A stretch of DNA of 64,000 nt from the NCBI GenBank assembly GCA_023957755.1, contig JAMLGT010000004.1, positions 186,001-250,000 on the forward strand. Direction: 5' to 3'. The stretch comes from Chitinophagaceae bacterium (GTDB taxonomy: Bacteria > Bacteroidota > Bacteroidia > Chitinophagales > Chitinophagaceae). Each line of letters starts with the position of its first letter. Positions within the stretch are counted from its first letter, which is position 1. Of this stretch, positions 53,827-62,481 are shown in pieces. Position numbers and translations under genes: made by a program. Under the pieces are notes generated by a model. That model was not told the origin of the DNA and did not search any database. It saw nothing but the letters and a program-made list of their open reading frames with translations.

Positions 53827-54639
53827 ATGATGAGAGAAAAGAGTTTGACGCGGATTTATAATGAAGTAGTTCCATCGGGATTTTTATTAAGAGAAGTAAA
53901 GGCTGACATTTATTTTCCTCCCGGAAAGGATTCGGGAGAGGTGAGTTTACTCCTTATCAATGACGGGCAGGATTTAATTACCATGCATTTTGATGAAATT
54001 CTGGATTCGCTTTACGAACAGGAGGCAATCAGGCCATTGATATGTGTAGGCATTCACTGTGGGGAAGACAGGAGAAATGAATATGGAACGGTGGGTGAGC
54101 GCGACTATAAGGGGAGGGGAGCTAAAGCAGGGCTGTACGAGAAGTTTATTTTTCAGGAGCTGTTACCTACGTTAGATCAGCATCTGGATGATTATAGGAT
54201 TACCGACCTTTCTTTCTGTGGCTTTTCGCTGGGCGGCTTGTCAGCGCTGGATATTGTCTGGCGGAATCCCGGTACATTCAGGAGAGTGGGGGTATTTAGC
54301 GGTTCGCTCTGGTGGAGGAGTATTGCCCAGGATCATCCTGATTTTGTAGAGGAAGAGCACCGGATTATGCATAATCGTATAAGAGAGGGTGATTTTGCGC
54401 CGCACTTAAGGTTTTTCTTTGAGACGGGAACGCTTGACGAAACTGCTGACAGGAATAATAATGGAATTATTGATTCGATAGATGATACCCTTTCGCTGAT
54501 TAATGAACTCGTGCAGAAGGGGTACAGTGCCGAAGATATCAGGTATGTGGAATTGAAAGACGGGCGCCATGATGTGAAAACCTGGGGCAGGGCCTTTCCA
54601 TTGTTTTTAAAGTGGGGGTGGGGGCAATCTGGTTTGTAA
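53827..54639 (+). CDS. Esterase D-type alpha/beta hydrolase
   Basis: 270 residues. The nucleophile elbow FCGFSLGGLSALDI near residue 138, GVFSGSLWW just after it, and DGRHDVKTW near 250 provide Ser and His; an Asp near FFETGTLDE completes the triad. A loop DRNNNGIIDSIDDT near residue 205 resembles a calcium-binding DxNxNGxxDxxD pattern, unusual for the family. No signal peptide. It is divergent from the ATP-grasp/amidoligase pair with 225 bases between, so it may act on the same metabolite. Either Met1 or Met2 could start it. Confidence 0.85.
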   Translation: MMREKSLTRIYNEVVPSGFLLREVKADIYFPPGKDSGEVSLLLINDGQDLITMHFDEILDSLYEQEAIRPLICVGIHCGEDRRNEYGTVGERDYKGRGAKAGLYEKFIFQELLPTLDQHLDDYRITDLSFCGFSLGGLSALDIVWRNPGTFRRVGVFSGSLWWRSIAQDHPDFVEEEHRIMHNRIREGDFAPHLRFFFETGTLDETADRNNNGIIDSIDDTLSLINELVQKGYSAEDIRYVELKDGRHDVKTWGRAFPLFLKWGWGQSGL

Positions 54640-54693
54640 AACTTTTTCTTTTTTAGGTTGTTCTTATCTCTTAATATTGCAATCCCAAAAAAT

Positions 54694-54777
54694 GCCCGGG
54701 TGGCGAAATTGGTAGACGCACTGTCTTCAGGTGGCAGCGTTCGCAAGGATGTGCTGGTTCGAATCCAGTCCCGGGCA
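54694..54777 (+). tRNA. tRNA-Leu(CAG)
   Basis: An 84-base class II tRNA. Acceptor stem GCCCGGG / CCCGGGC, anticodon stem CTGTC/GGCAG with loop TTCAGGT (anticodon CAG), a long variable arm CGTTCGCAAGGATG region, and GTTCGAATC T loop. Discriminator A; CCA not encoded. Confidence 0.93.
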
Positions 54778-54780
54778 CTC

Positions 54781-54811
54781 AGCCTTCTGCAATTTGCAGA
54801 GGGCTTTTTTG
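54781..54811 (+). terminator. Terminator of tRNA-Leu
   Basis: agccttctgcaa pairs with ttgcagagggct and ends in six Ts. It starts four bases after the tRNA. Confidence 0.85.
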
Positions 54812-54929
54812 TAAGGTTTTTTTCTTGAGGAATCAGTAGATAAATTGATGCGCGGGAAGCATCCGGATTCAATGAAGAGTCCTTCAAATCTAAAAATTCT
54901 TTAACACATTCATTGTTATATTTGCGCTT

Positions 54930-56019
54930 ATGACAGTAGAACAACTAAAGGATATGAGAGACCGTCTTCTGGTTTTGAGGAGGTTTCTTTGACGTGGACA
55001 ATCGTACACAAAAAATAGAAAACGATAAGCAATTATCTATCTCACCCGGTTTCTGGGATAATAACGAAAGAGCTACCGAAGTTTTAAAAGAGATTAAATC
55101 CAATGAACATTGGGTGAATCTGTATAAAGGTGTGTCTGATAAGATTGATGATTTTTCAATTCTGTTTGAATTCTGGAAAGAAGGAGAGGCCGGTGAGGCC
55201 GAAGTGAAAGAAGCGTATGATGCTGCCACTTCGGCTCTTGACGATGCTGAATTTAAAAGTACCCTCAATCAGCCGGAAGACGAGATGCCTGCAATTTTAC
55301 AAATCAACAGTGGTGCCGGAGGTACTGAGAGCCAGGATTGGGCCGAGATGTTGCTGCGTATGTACAGAATGTATGGCGAAAAGCAGGGATGGTCTATTTC
55401 TGAAATCGATCACCAGGATGGTGATGGTGCAGGTATCAAAAGTGCCACCCTTCAGTTTGACGGGCCGTTTGCCTATGGCTTCCTGAAAGCAGAGAGCGGT
55501 GTGCACCGGCTGGTGCGGATTTCTCCTTTCGACAGCAACGCACGCAGGCACACGAGTTTTGCAAGTGTATTCGTATATCCGTTAATCGACGACAGTATAG
55601 ATATTCATGTGAATCCTTCTGATCTGGAGTGGGCATTTTTCAGGAGTGGAGGTGCCGGTGGCCAGAATGTGAACAAAGTGGAAACAGCAGTAAGGCTTAC
55701 GCATAAACCTTCAGGTATAATTGTGGAGTGCCAGCAGGCCCGGACCCAGGGAGAAAACCGTGAAAAGGCAATGGCGATGCTAAAAAGCCGTTTATATGAA
55801 GAGGAAATGCGTAAGCGGCGAGAGAAGGCGGATGCTGCCAAAGCAAGCAAGAAGAAAATAGAGTGGGGTAGCCAGATAAGGAGTTATGTATTCCATCCGT
55901 ATAAAATGATTAAAGACCACAGAACTGAGTATGAGGTGGGTAATGTAGGGCCGGTGATGGATGGTGAGATTGACGATTTTATTAAGGCTTATCTGATGAT
56001 GGAAAAGGAAACAGCCTGA
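54930..56019 (+). CDS. prfB: Peptide chain release factor 2, with programmed +1 frameshift
   Basis: The gene begins at the ATG at 54930; 20 codons lead to CTT TGA C at 54987-54993. A +1 slip over the T at 54990 joins the second frame (GAC from 54991) through to 56019, giving about 362 residues. The frameshift site has an AGGAGG at 54978-54983 with the same spacing as in E. coli (AGG AGG TTT CTT TGA). The RF2 stop-recognition SPF tripeptide is at about 198-200 ([11 protein letters not shown]) and GGQ at about 243-245. RF2 reads UAA and UGA and regulates its own synthesis through this frameshift. Confidence 0.95.
54978..54993 (+). promoter_or_regulatory. RF2 programmed frameshift (recoding) site
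   Basis: The motif AGG AGG TTT CTT TGA C provides a Shine-Dalgarno-like stimulator, slippery CTT and in-frame UGA stop. RF2 scarcity delays termination at the UGA and favours +1 slippage, the conserved autoregulatory circuit. Confidence 0.93.
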
Positions 56020-56049
56020 TAAACATAAAAAGAAAAAAGACAAAACAAG

Positions 56050-57213
56050 ATGCCTTCAATTTTGATTATTGATGACGAAGCCGCAATAAGAAAAACACTT
56101 TCTGAAATTCTCGGTTATGAGGGTTATACGGTTGAGGAAGCAAGTGACGGTGAGGAGGGCCTTAGAAAATTTTCAAAGAAGAAAGTGGATGTGGTTTTGT
56201 GTGATGTGAAGATGCCCAAAGTGGATGGAATAGAATTTCTGGAGCGGGCACGAAAAATCAATCCGGAGGTGCCTGTTATTGTGATAAGTGGGCATGGCAA
56301 TATTGACACAGCAGTAGAAGCCGTTAAGAAGGGGGCTTTCGATTACATTAGCAAGCCACCGGATCTGAATCGTCTGCTCATTACCCTTCGTAATGCAATG
56401 GATAAGACTACCCTGCAGGCAGAGACGAGAGTGCTGAAACGAAAGGTGTCGCGGGTGCAGGAAATTATTGGGGAAAGCCCGGAAATTCAAAAGATAAAAG
56501 ATACCATAGAAAAAATAGCCCCGACTGATGCCCGCATACTTATCACCGGAGAAAACGGAGTGGGAAAAGAACTGGTGGCACGCTGGATTCACGAACGTAG
56601 TAACAGGGCAGCGAGTCCGATGGTAGAAGTAAACTGTGCGGCGATACCGGGTGAATTAATTGAAAGTGAGTTGTTCGGGCACGAAAAAGGAAGTTTCACC
56701 TCTGCGGTCAAACAGAGGATTGGCAAATTTGAACAGGCGCATGGTGGTACACTTTTTCTGGATGAGATTGGTGACATGAGCCTGGAGGCGCAGGCCAAGG
56801 TGCTTCGTGCATTGCAGGAAGGAAAAATAACCAGAGTGGGGGCTGATAAGGATATTAGTGTGGATGTAAGAATTATTGCTGCCACGAATAAGGATTTGCT
56901 TCAGGAAGTGGAACAAAAAAATTTCAGGCTCGATCTCTATCACCGCCTTAGTGTAATCATCCTGAATGTGCCTTCGCTGAATGAACGTGTATCGGACATC
57001 CCATTACTGATCGACAGGTTTTTGGAAGATATTGGACTCGAATATGGCCAACCGAAGAAAGCAATTGACAAAAAAGCGGTAGAGTTGCTACAACAGTACA
57101 GGTGGAGTGGCAATATCAGAGAACTTCATAATGTGGTGGAAAGACTGGTGATTCTTTCAGGAAAAAGTATAGAGGTAGAAGACGTGAAGAACTACGTGTT
57201 ACCTGCCAAATGA
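56050..57213 (+). CDS. Sigma-54-type response regulator without a DNA-binding domain
   Basis: 387 residues. Receiver domain with the acidic pair in ILIIDDEAAIRK and phosphoacceptor Asp52 (VLCDVKMPKVDG). AAA+ domain: Walker A TGENGVGKE (167-174), the sigma-54 contact loop GSFTSA (214-219) in place of GAFTGA, and Walker B GGTLFLDEIGDM. The protein ends VEDVKNYVLPAK right after the AAA+ lid, so the usual Fis-type HTH is missing and no frame continues it. It is encoded 31 bases after prfB and before a hydrolase gene. Confidence 0.9.
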   Translation: MPSILIIDDEAAIRKTLSEILGYEGYTVEEASDGEEGLRKFSKKKVDVVLCDVKMPKVDGIEFLERARKINPEVPVIVISGHGNIDTAVEAVKKGAFDYISKPPDLNRLLITLRNAMDKTTLQAETRVLKRKVSRVQEIIGESPEIQKIKDTIEKIAPTDARILITGENGVGKELVARWIHERSNRAASPMVEVNCAAIPGELIESELFGHEKGSFTSAVKQRIGKFEQAHGGTLFLDEIGDMSLEAQAKVLRALQEGKITRVGADKDISVDVRIIAATNKDLLQEVEQKNFRLDLYHRLSVIILNVPSLNERVSDIPLLIDRFLEDIGLEYGQPKKAIDKKAVELLQQYRWSGNIRELHNVVERLVILSGKSIEVEDVKNYVLPAK

Positions 57214-57223
57214 AGAAAATAAG

Positions 57224-57874
57224 ATGCAGTCTATTTATTGTATAAGTGGTATGGGAGCTGATGAGCGGATTTTTGAAAAGCTTCATTTCCCCGCTCAGTA
57301 CGCAATAAAGTACATCCCCTGGTTGCATCCACAACCCGGAGAGTCTATACGTCATTATGCAGAGAGGATGGCTTCGAAAATTACCGATGAGGATCCTGTT
57401 TTGGTCGGTGTGTCTTTCGGAGGGATGATGTCGGTCGAAATCTCAAAGTTCAGGAAGGTAAGGAAGGTGGTGTTACTGTCGAGTATTAAGAACAAATCAG
57501 AGAAACCTCTTTATTTCAGAGTGGCAGCATCACTAAAGCTGAACAAGATAATCCACGTAAGGCCATACAGGTTTCTGGAGCCAATTGAGAATTATAATTT
57601 GGGTATTACCAGTGATGAAGAAAGAGCGCTGGCCCGTAACTTTCGCAAGAATTGGGATCCACAGTATATTGATTGGGCAATTGATACTGTAATTCACTGG
57701 CAGAATGAGTTCACACCCGAATCCCTGGTTCATATTCATGGTACTAAAGACCATATCTTTCCGCTGCGATACATCGGCAAAGCGCTAAAGGTAGAAGGTG
57801 CAGGCCACATGATGGTGATGAGCCATGCTGAGGAAGTAAGCAGGCTTTTGAATGAGACATTGCAGTCTGCCTGA
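57224..57874 (+). CDS. Alpha/beta hydrolase
   Basis: 216 residues. The core VLVGVSFGGMMSVEIS provides the GxSxGG nucleophile elbow, WDPQYIDWAIDTVIHWQNE follows, and HIHGTKDHIFPLRY and VEGAGHMMVMSHAE give Asp and His. The substrate is unknown. It lies 10 bases after the sigma-54-type regulator, probably in one operon with it and prfB. Confidence 0.82.
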   Translation: MQSIYCISGMGADERIFEKLHFPAQYAIKYIPWLHPQPGESIRHYAERMASKITDEDPVLVGVSFGGMMSVEISKFRKVRKVVLLSSIKNKSEKPLYFRVAASLKLNKIIHVRPYRFLEPIENYNLGITSDEERALARNFRKNWDPQYIDWAIDTVIHWQNEFTPESLVHIHGTKDHIFPLRYIGKALKVEGAGHMMVMSHAEEVSRLLNETLQSA

Positions 57875-57918
57875 TGAAAAAGATGCGTGTTAAACAATAT
57901 ATATATTTGACTGATAGC

Positions 57919-57948
57919 TTTTCTTCACTTTCGAAACAGCTAAATTTG
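57919..57948 (+). promoter_or_regulatory. Possible promoter of lepB
   Basis: A -7 match TAAATTTG (57941-57948) follows an imperfect -33 TTTT at 57919-57922 by 18 bases. A second perfect -7 motif, TATATTTG, lies at 57902-57909 without a good -33 partner. Transcription would start near 57954, ~20 bases ahead of the ATG. Confidence 0.35.
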
Positions 57949-57974
57949 TCAGCACATTTCTTAAAAATTCTTAC

Positions 57975-59513
57975 ATGAGCATTGGACTAATACTTTTCAT
58001 TCTGGCTGCAATAGCAGTCCTGATCGGTCTCTATGGAATGTTTAAAAAAGCAGGTATTGCACCCTGGAAAGCGTTGATACCTCTATATAATACCTGGTGT
58101 ATGGTGGAGAAGATGAAGCTGAACAAGATTTGGTTCTTTCTTCAGTTAATCCCCATAGCCGGCCAGTTTGTTACGATTTGGATTAATATCAAGTTTGTAG
58201 AATTTTTTGGAAGGTTTGATTTATGGCATCATTTCCTTACTGTGTTCTTCCCGTTCATTTATTTTCCTTATCTGGGGTATAGCAAGATGGAGCGGTTTGC
58301 CGGAGAGATGGTAGTGAAGAATTACAAAAAGGGAGTGATCAGAGAATGGATTGATGCAGCCGTTTTTGCAATTGTGGCTGCTACACTTATTCGTACTTTT
58401 ATTTTTGAGGCGTATGTGATACCTACTCCTTCAATGGAAAAGACGCTGTTAGTAAACGATTTTCTTTTTGTAAGTAAGTTTGCCTATGGGCCGCGTGTTC
58501 CCAATACACCACTTGCAATGCCATTTATGCACAATACCATGATTGGTACTAACGCCAAGTCGTATGTGGAATGGATAGAGTTACCCTATACGAGATGGTT
58601 TGCCCGTCCGGTGAAGCGAAACGATGTAGTGGTGTTTAACTTTCCGGTGAATGATACATTGATCAACGATCCCAACTACGGTTCACAAACTACCTATTAT
58701 CAGGTAATTCAGAATCAGATGATGCTCAATCATATAAGTGAGGAGGAAGCACGCCGCAGAGTGCTGTTACAGTTTGGTGATCAGATTATCACCCGGCCGG
58801 TAGATAAGAGAGAGAATTTTATCAAGAGATGTACTGCAATTGCAGGCGATACCCTTGAAATAAAGAACAGGGTGATTTATATCAACGGTGTGGCACAGCC
58901 GTTCCCACCGGAGCATGAGTTTAGCTATATGGTGAGTACTACCGCACCTCTTGATCCTGATAAGCTCAACGAAATAGGTATCCAGGACAATATCGACGAT
59001 CGTAATAAGAATCAGGTGACGCTGATCGGAAATAATCTCTATGTGATCAGCATGAGTGATGCCGAAAAAGTGCAATTAAAATTATTCCCTACGGTGAAGG
59101 CTATTGAAAATGCACCATTAGGAGACCTTGATCGCGGTCCGGTATTATATCCCAACGACCCATCCTATAACTGGACGGTAGATGATTTTGGCCCTGTCTG
59201 GATTCCGGCCAAAGGTGCTACGATACCACTCACGCCGGATAATGTAATACGTTATAAGAGATGTATCGTCACCTACGAAAACAACCGACTGGAAGAGAAA
59301 AATGGCCGGTATTTTCTTAATGGTGCCCCTGCTACGAGCTACACCTTCAAGATGAATTACTATTGGATGATGGGTGACAACCGTCATAATTCACTGGACA
59401 GCCGTTTCTGGGGTTTTGTACCAGAAGATCATATAGTAGGCAAGGCCTCTATTATTTGGTTCAGCTATAACAATGGTATTCGTTGGGGGCGATTGTTTAA
59501 GACTATTCATTAG
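57975..59513 (+). CDS. lepB: Signal peptidase I with N-terminal membrane extension
   Basis: 512 residues, much longer than E. coli LepB (324). About residues 1-110 form a separate membrane domain of DUF5684 type ([20 protein letters not shown]). The peptidase follows: a transmembrane anchor, catalytic Ser153 in [13 protein letters not shown], catalytic Lys284 in [16 protein letters not shown], and box [18 protein letters not shown] near 470. It cleaves signal peptides at the inner membrane. A ~120-residue insertion lies between the Ser and Lys motifs and another after, typical of the larger Bacteroidota form. Confidence 0.93.
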   Translation: MSIGLILFILAAIAVLIGLYGMFKKAGIAPWKALIPLYNTWCMVEKMKLNKIWFFLQLIPIAGQFVTIWINIKFVEFFGRFDLWHHFLTVFFPFIYFPYLGYSKMERFAGEMVVKNYKKGVIREWIDAAVFAIVAATLIRTFIFEAYVIPTPSMEKTLLVNDFLFVSKFAYGPRVPNTPLAMPFMHNTMIGTNAKSYVEWIELPYTRWFARPVKRNDVVVFNFPVNDTLINDPNYGSQTTYYQVIQNQMMLNHISEEEARRRVLLQFGDQIITRPVDKRENFIKRCTAIAGDTLEIKNRVIYINGVAQPFPPEHEFSYMVSTTAPLDPDKLNEIGIQDNIDDRNKNQVTLIGNNLYVISMSDAEKVQLKLFPTVKAIENAPLGDLDRGPVLYPNDPSYNWTVDDFGPVWIPAKGATIPLTPDNVIRYKRCIVTYENNRLEEKNGRYFLNGAPATSYTFKMNYYWMMGDNRHNSLDSRFWGFVPEDHIVGKASIIWFSYNNGIRWGRLFKTIH

Positions 59514-59561
59514 TCTTAAAGGCCAGGTCGCTTTGAGTGACTTTACCGGGAGATCACACCA

Positions 59562-59888
59562 TCAAACCTGTGCAGCAATGTCTTCCATGTGCACAGCCGA
59601 GTGGCTGGCGTCGTAGATAGCTTTTCCATTCTTAATTACGATTACCTGTGGTGATTCGTGTTCGACGCCATAGTCTGTCGCGATCTGGTTACTGATATTG
59701 CGGTATTGGATCAAGTCAAGAAAATATAAGTCGGCACCGGAAGGTGGAGTGCTTTTTTCAAGCCTGTTCAGAATCATTTTACTGATGCTGCATCGGGTGC
59801 TGTGCTTGAAGATTATCTGAGGTGTCTCGAATGACTTTGCCCGGATAGTTTCCAGTTGAGAAATGTCATCCAGAGGTATCCAGTCCAT
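59562..59888 (-). CDS. ytxJ: YtxJ-type bacillithiol system thioredoxin-like protein
   Basis: About 108 residues from the ATG at 59888 (MDWIPLDDISQL; the longer frame starts at 59900). The thioredoxin fold shows a single-cysteine active site FKHSTRCSISKM and the cis-Pro region ESPQVIVIKNGKAIYDASH. YtxJ/bacilliredoxin-like proteins are associated with bacillithiol redox control. No other bacillithiol gene is in the window. Confidence 0.85.
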   Translation of the reverse strand: MDWIPLDDISQLETIRAKSFETPQIIFKHSTRCSISKMILNRLEKSTPPSGADLYFLDLIQYRNISNQIATDYGVEHESPQVIVIKNGKAIYDASHSAVHMEDIAAQV

Positions 59889-59900
59889 GCGAAATATCAA

Positions 59901-60059
59901 TTTTTATTATTGTTGTCCGATTAAGTTGGGCTAAAGCCCACTGGGCTTAGGTTTTATATTTATTACCCTAACCTTTAGGGTAGGGCTATGAAAGTCTTAC
60001 TCAACAAGGGCTTTAGCCACATTTTAAATAATTTAACCGGACAATGATAAATTTTTATA
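59901..60059. repeat. MITE-like repeat element, copy B
   Basis: Second copy of the 45621-45770 repeat. Its outer arms tttttattattgttgtccg (59901-59919) and cggacaatgataaattttta (60039-60058) are imperfect inverted repeats. Inside are tgggctaaagccca and gggctttagcc arms and a central accctaa/ttagggt palindrome (59965-59981). Copy B is better preserved than copy A. It has separated ytxJ from the lipoprotein gene. Confidence 0.75.
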
Positions 60060-60179
60060 TTAGTGTATAATGCCCTCTGTCATCGGGCATCCTGTCTTAC
60101 TACGGCGGACAGAGGAGCAACTGCTGAAGATGTATCCTGCCATCACTGCCAGTAAAAGAAAAAGGAAGAAGCGTTTCAT
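60060..60179 (-). CDS. 39-residue small lipoprotein
   Basis: A frame of 39 codons from the ATG at 60179 encodes MKRFFLFLLLAVMAGYIFSS then CSSVRRSKTG and a short tail CPMTEGIIH. It has a clear type II signal peptide with a lipobox cysteine at residue 21 and a second cysteine at 31. The stop TAA lies at the very edge of the MITE-like repeat copy B. Tiny lipoproteins of this kind are common in Bacteroidota but usually missed by gene finders. Function unknown. Confidence 0.7.
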   Translation of the reverse strand: MKRFFLFLLLAVMAGYIFSSCSSVRRSKTGCPMTEGIIH

Positions 60180-60279
60180 AGTTTGATTATTCGTTACAAA
60201 ATTAGTGTAAACTTTATACTTTTCACTTAACGTTGTTTTATCTAAACTATTGTTATTTTGTCCAAATAATTAAGGGATT

Positions 60280-61632
60280 ATGAAGATACATTTTATAGCC
60301 ATCGGAGGCAGTGTGATGCACCAGCTGGCCATAGCGTTGAAGAAGAAGGGCTATATAGTCAGTGGAAGTGATGATGATATCTTTGAACCGGCAGCCACCA
60401 ATCTGAGAAATATCGGGCTGCTACCTGATAGCGTAGGGTGGTTTCCGGAAAAGATTTCAGCCGATACTGATGCTGTCATTCTGGGAATGCATGCAAGAGC
60501 AGATAATCCCGAACTCAAACGAGCACTGGAATTAAAGGTGCCGGTGTATTCTTTCCCGGAATATATCTATAAGGAAAGTATGACCAAGAAGCGTATAGCG
60601 ATTGGTGGAAGTCATGGCAAGACCACCATTACTTCGATGGTGATGCATGTGTTGAAAACTGCCGGCTATGATTTTGATTATCTGGTGGGTGCGCGGTTGG
60701 AAGGGTTTGCCAACAGTGTGCAGATTACTGAAGCCCCTCTGATTGTTTGTGAAGCAGATGAATATCCTGCAAGTGCTATTGAGAAGGTGCCTAAATTTCA
60801 TTTTTTATATCCACATATTGCAGTGATATCGGGTATTGCATGGGACCATATCAATGTATTCCCCACTTTTGAAAATTACTGTGCACAGTTCCGGATTTTT
60901 ATTCAGAAGATTGAGCCAGGCGGAGTACTTATCTATTATTCCGGAGATTCGGTGCTAAAAGACCTTGTGGAGTCGCACAAGCGTGATGATATCCGATATA
61001 TACCGTATCATATACCTGCCCATAAGAATGAGGGAGGAGTGTCAGTGATTACCATTGAAGGGGAGGAAGTGGCATTAAGCGTATTTGGAGACCACAATTT
61101 GCTTAATATCCAGGCAGCAGAGTTTGTGTGCAGGGAAGCCGGCGTACCTGCCAAAACATTCAGGGAGGCTATTGCCACATTTAAAGGAGCCGCCAGGCGG
61201 TTAGAGAATATTTACAACAGCGGTTCCACAAGGGTATATCGTGATTTTGCACATGCACCCAGCAAGGTGAGAGCCACGGTACAAGCCGTAAAAGCCCAGT
61301 TCCCCGGTAAAAAACTGGTGGCGGTTCTGGAGTTGCATACTTATAGCAGCTTAAATGAAGCCTTTATGAAAGAGTATGGGGGTGTACTGGATGAGGCAGA
61401 TACTGCAATCGTATTTTACAGCAGGCATGCTTTGGAAATCAAACGAATGCCTTTTTTGGAACCTGCAAAAGTATTATCAGGATTCCATAAAGAAAATCTT
61501 ATTATTGCAACAGATAAGCATGAATTAGAAAGCGCATTGGAAGTAATCCCTGTTGAAAATACAAACTTCTTATTCATGAGTAGCGGAACCTATGAATCAC
61601 TGGATATATTACACACATTACACCTGGATTAA
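60280..61632 (+). CDS. mpl: UDP-N-acetylmuramate:L-alanyl-gamma-D-glutamyl-meso-DAP ligase
   Basis: 450 residues, a Mur-ligase relative. The N-terminal HFIAIGGSVMHQLAIALKKK binds UDP; IGGSHGKTTITSMVMHVL is the ATP P-loop near residue 108; CEADEYPASAI and the C-terminal RVYRDFAHAPSKVRATVQAV are Mpl-specific (murC has a different loop). It reloads recovered tripeptide onto UDP-MurNAc in peptidoglycan recycling. It starts a run of co-oriented genes with the exonuclease and GT2. Confidence 0.94.
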   Translation: MKIHFIAIGGSVMHQLAIALKKKGYIVSGSDDDIFEPAATNLRNIGLLPDSVGWFPEKISADTDAVILGMHARADNPELKRALELKVPVYSFPEYIYKESMTKKRIAIGGSHGKTTITSMVMHVLKTAGYDFDYLVGARLEGFANSVQITEAPLIVCEADEYPASAIEKVPKFHFLYPHIAVISGIAWDHINVFPTFENYCAQFRIFIQKIEPGGVLIYYSGDSVLKDLVESHKRDDIRYIPYHIPAHKNEGGVSVITIEGEEVALSVFGDHNLLNIQAAEFVCREAGVPAKTFREAIATFKGAARRLENIYNSGSTRVYRDFAHAPSKVRATVQAVKAQFPGKKLVAVLELHTYSSLNEAFMKEYGGVLDEADTAIVFYSRHALEIKRMPFLEPAKVLSGFHKENLIIATDKHELESALEVIPVENTNFLFMSSGTYESLDILHTLHLD

Positions 61633-61653
61633 AACAACTTTTATTTTATAGAG

Positions 61654-62427
61654 ATGTCTCTACAGCTATCCAAGCCTCTGGCTTTTATCGATCTTGAAAC
61701 TACCGGTATTAACATTGCAACAGACCGTATCGTTGAAATTTTTATCTTAAAAATTCTTCCTGATGGTACACAGCAAAAGAAATATAAACTGCTGAATCCC
61801 GGAATGCCAATCCCTCCTGAAAGTGCGGCCATACACGGCATTACCGACGACAAGGTAAAGGATGCCCCTACATTCAAAGAGGTGGCAAATGAATTAAAAC
61901 AGTTTCTGGAAAACTGCGATCTTGGTGGATTTAATTCCAACCGGTTTGATATTCCATTGCTCATGGAGGAATTTCTGAGAGCGGATATCAATATTGATTT
62001 TTCGCATCGCAGATTGCTCGATGTACAGCATATCTTCCATACGATGGAGAAGCGTACCTTATCGGCTGCTTATAAATTTTATTGTCAGAAGGATCTGGTA
62101 GATGCACACAGTGCTGAAGCCGATACTATGGCTACTTATGAGGTGCTGCAGGCTCAGGTGAAACGATATGCGCAATTGGGCAATCAGGTAGATTCTATCC
62201 TCGATTTCATTGGGGAAGAGAAGATCGTGGACTTTGCCCGCCGGATTGTATATGATGAATCTGGTCACGAGGTGTTTAACTTTGGTAAACATAAGGGGAA
62301 GCGCGTGGCAGACGTGTTTAATACCGAACGCCAGTATTACGACTGGATGATGAAAGGGGAGTTTCCGCTACACACCAAGCAGAAACTTACAGAAATCTTA
62401 AACCGTACTATATTGACAAAAAAGTGA
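61654..62427 (+). CDS. DnaQ-like 3'-5' exonuclease (DEDDh)
   Basis: 257 residues. ExoI motif AFIDLETTGINIATDRIVEI near residue 10, ExoII GGFNSNRFDIPLL near 92, and ExoIII VDAHSAEADTMATYEVLQ near 145, with the His preceding the Asp as in DEDDh nucleases. A ~90-residue C-terminal part follows with FNFGKHKGKRV (DUF3820-like region). It could be a proofreading subunit or a repair nuclease; not a canonical PolIII epsilon. It follows mpl by 21 bases. Confidence 0.88.
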   Translation: MSLQLSKPLAFIDLETTGINIATDRIVEIFILKILPDGTQQKKYKLLNPGMPIPPESAAIHGITDDKVKDAPTFKEVANELKQFLENCDLGGFNSNRFDIPLLMEEFLRADINIDFSHRRLLDVQHIFHTMEKRTLSAAYKFYCQKDLVDAHSAEADTMATYEVLQAQVKRYAQLGNQVDSILDFIGEEKIVDFARRIVYDESGHEVFNFGKHKGKRVADVFNTERQYYDWMMKGEFPLHTKQKLTEILNRTILTKK

Positions 62428-62481
62428 TTATATAACGGTATATAAAAAGTAAATTTGTTAGCATTGGCTAATATCAACTTT

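Noticed and set aside
54917-54924. TATATTTG as the promoter of prfB
   Set aside because: It ends six bases before the ATG, would make the mRNA leaderless, and has no TTTG at the required distance.
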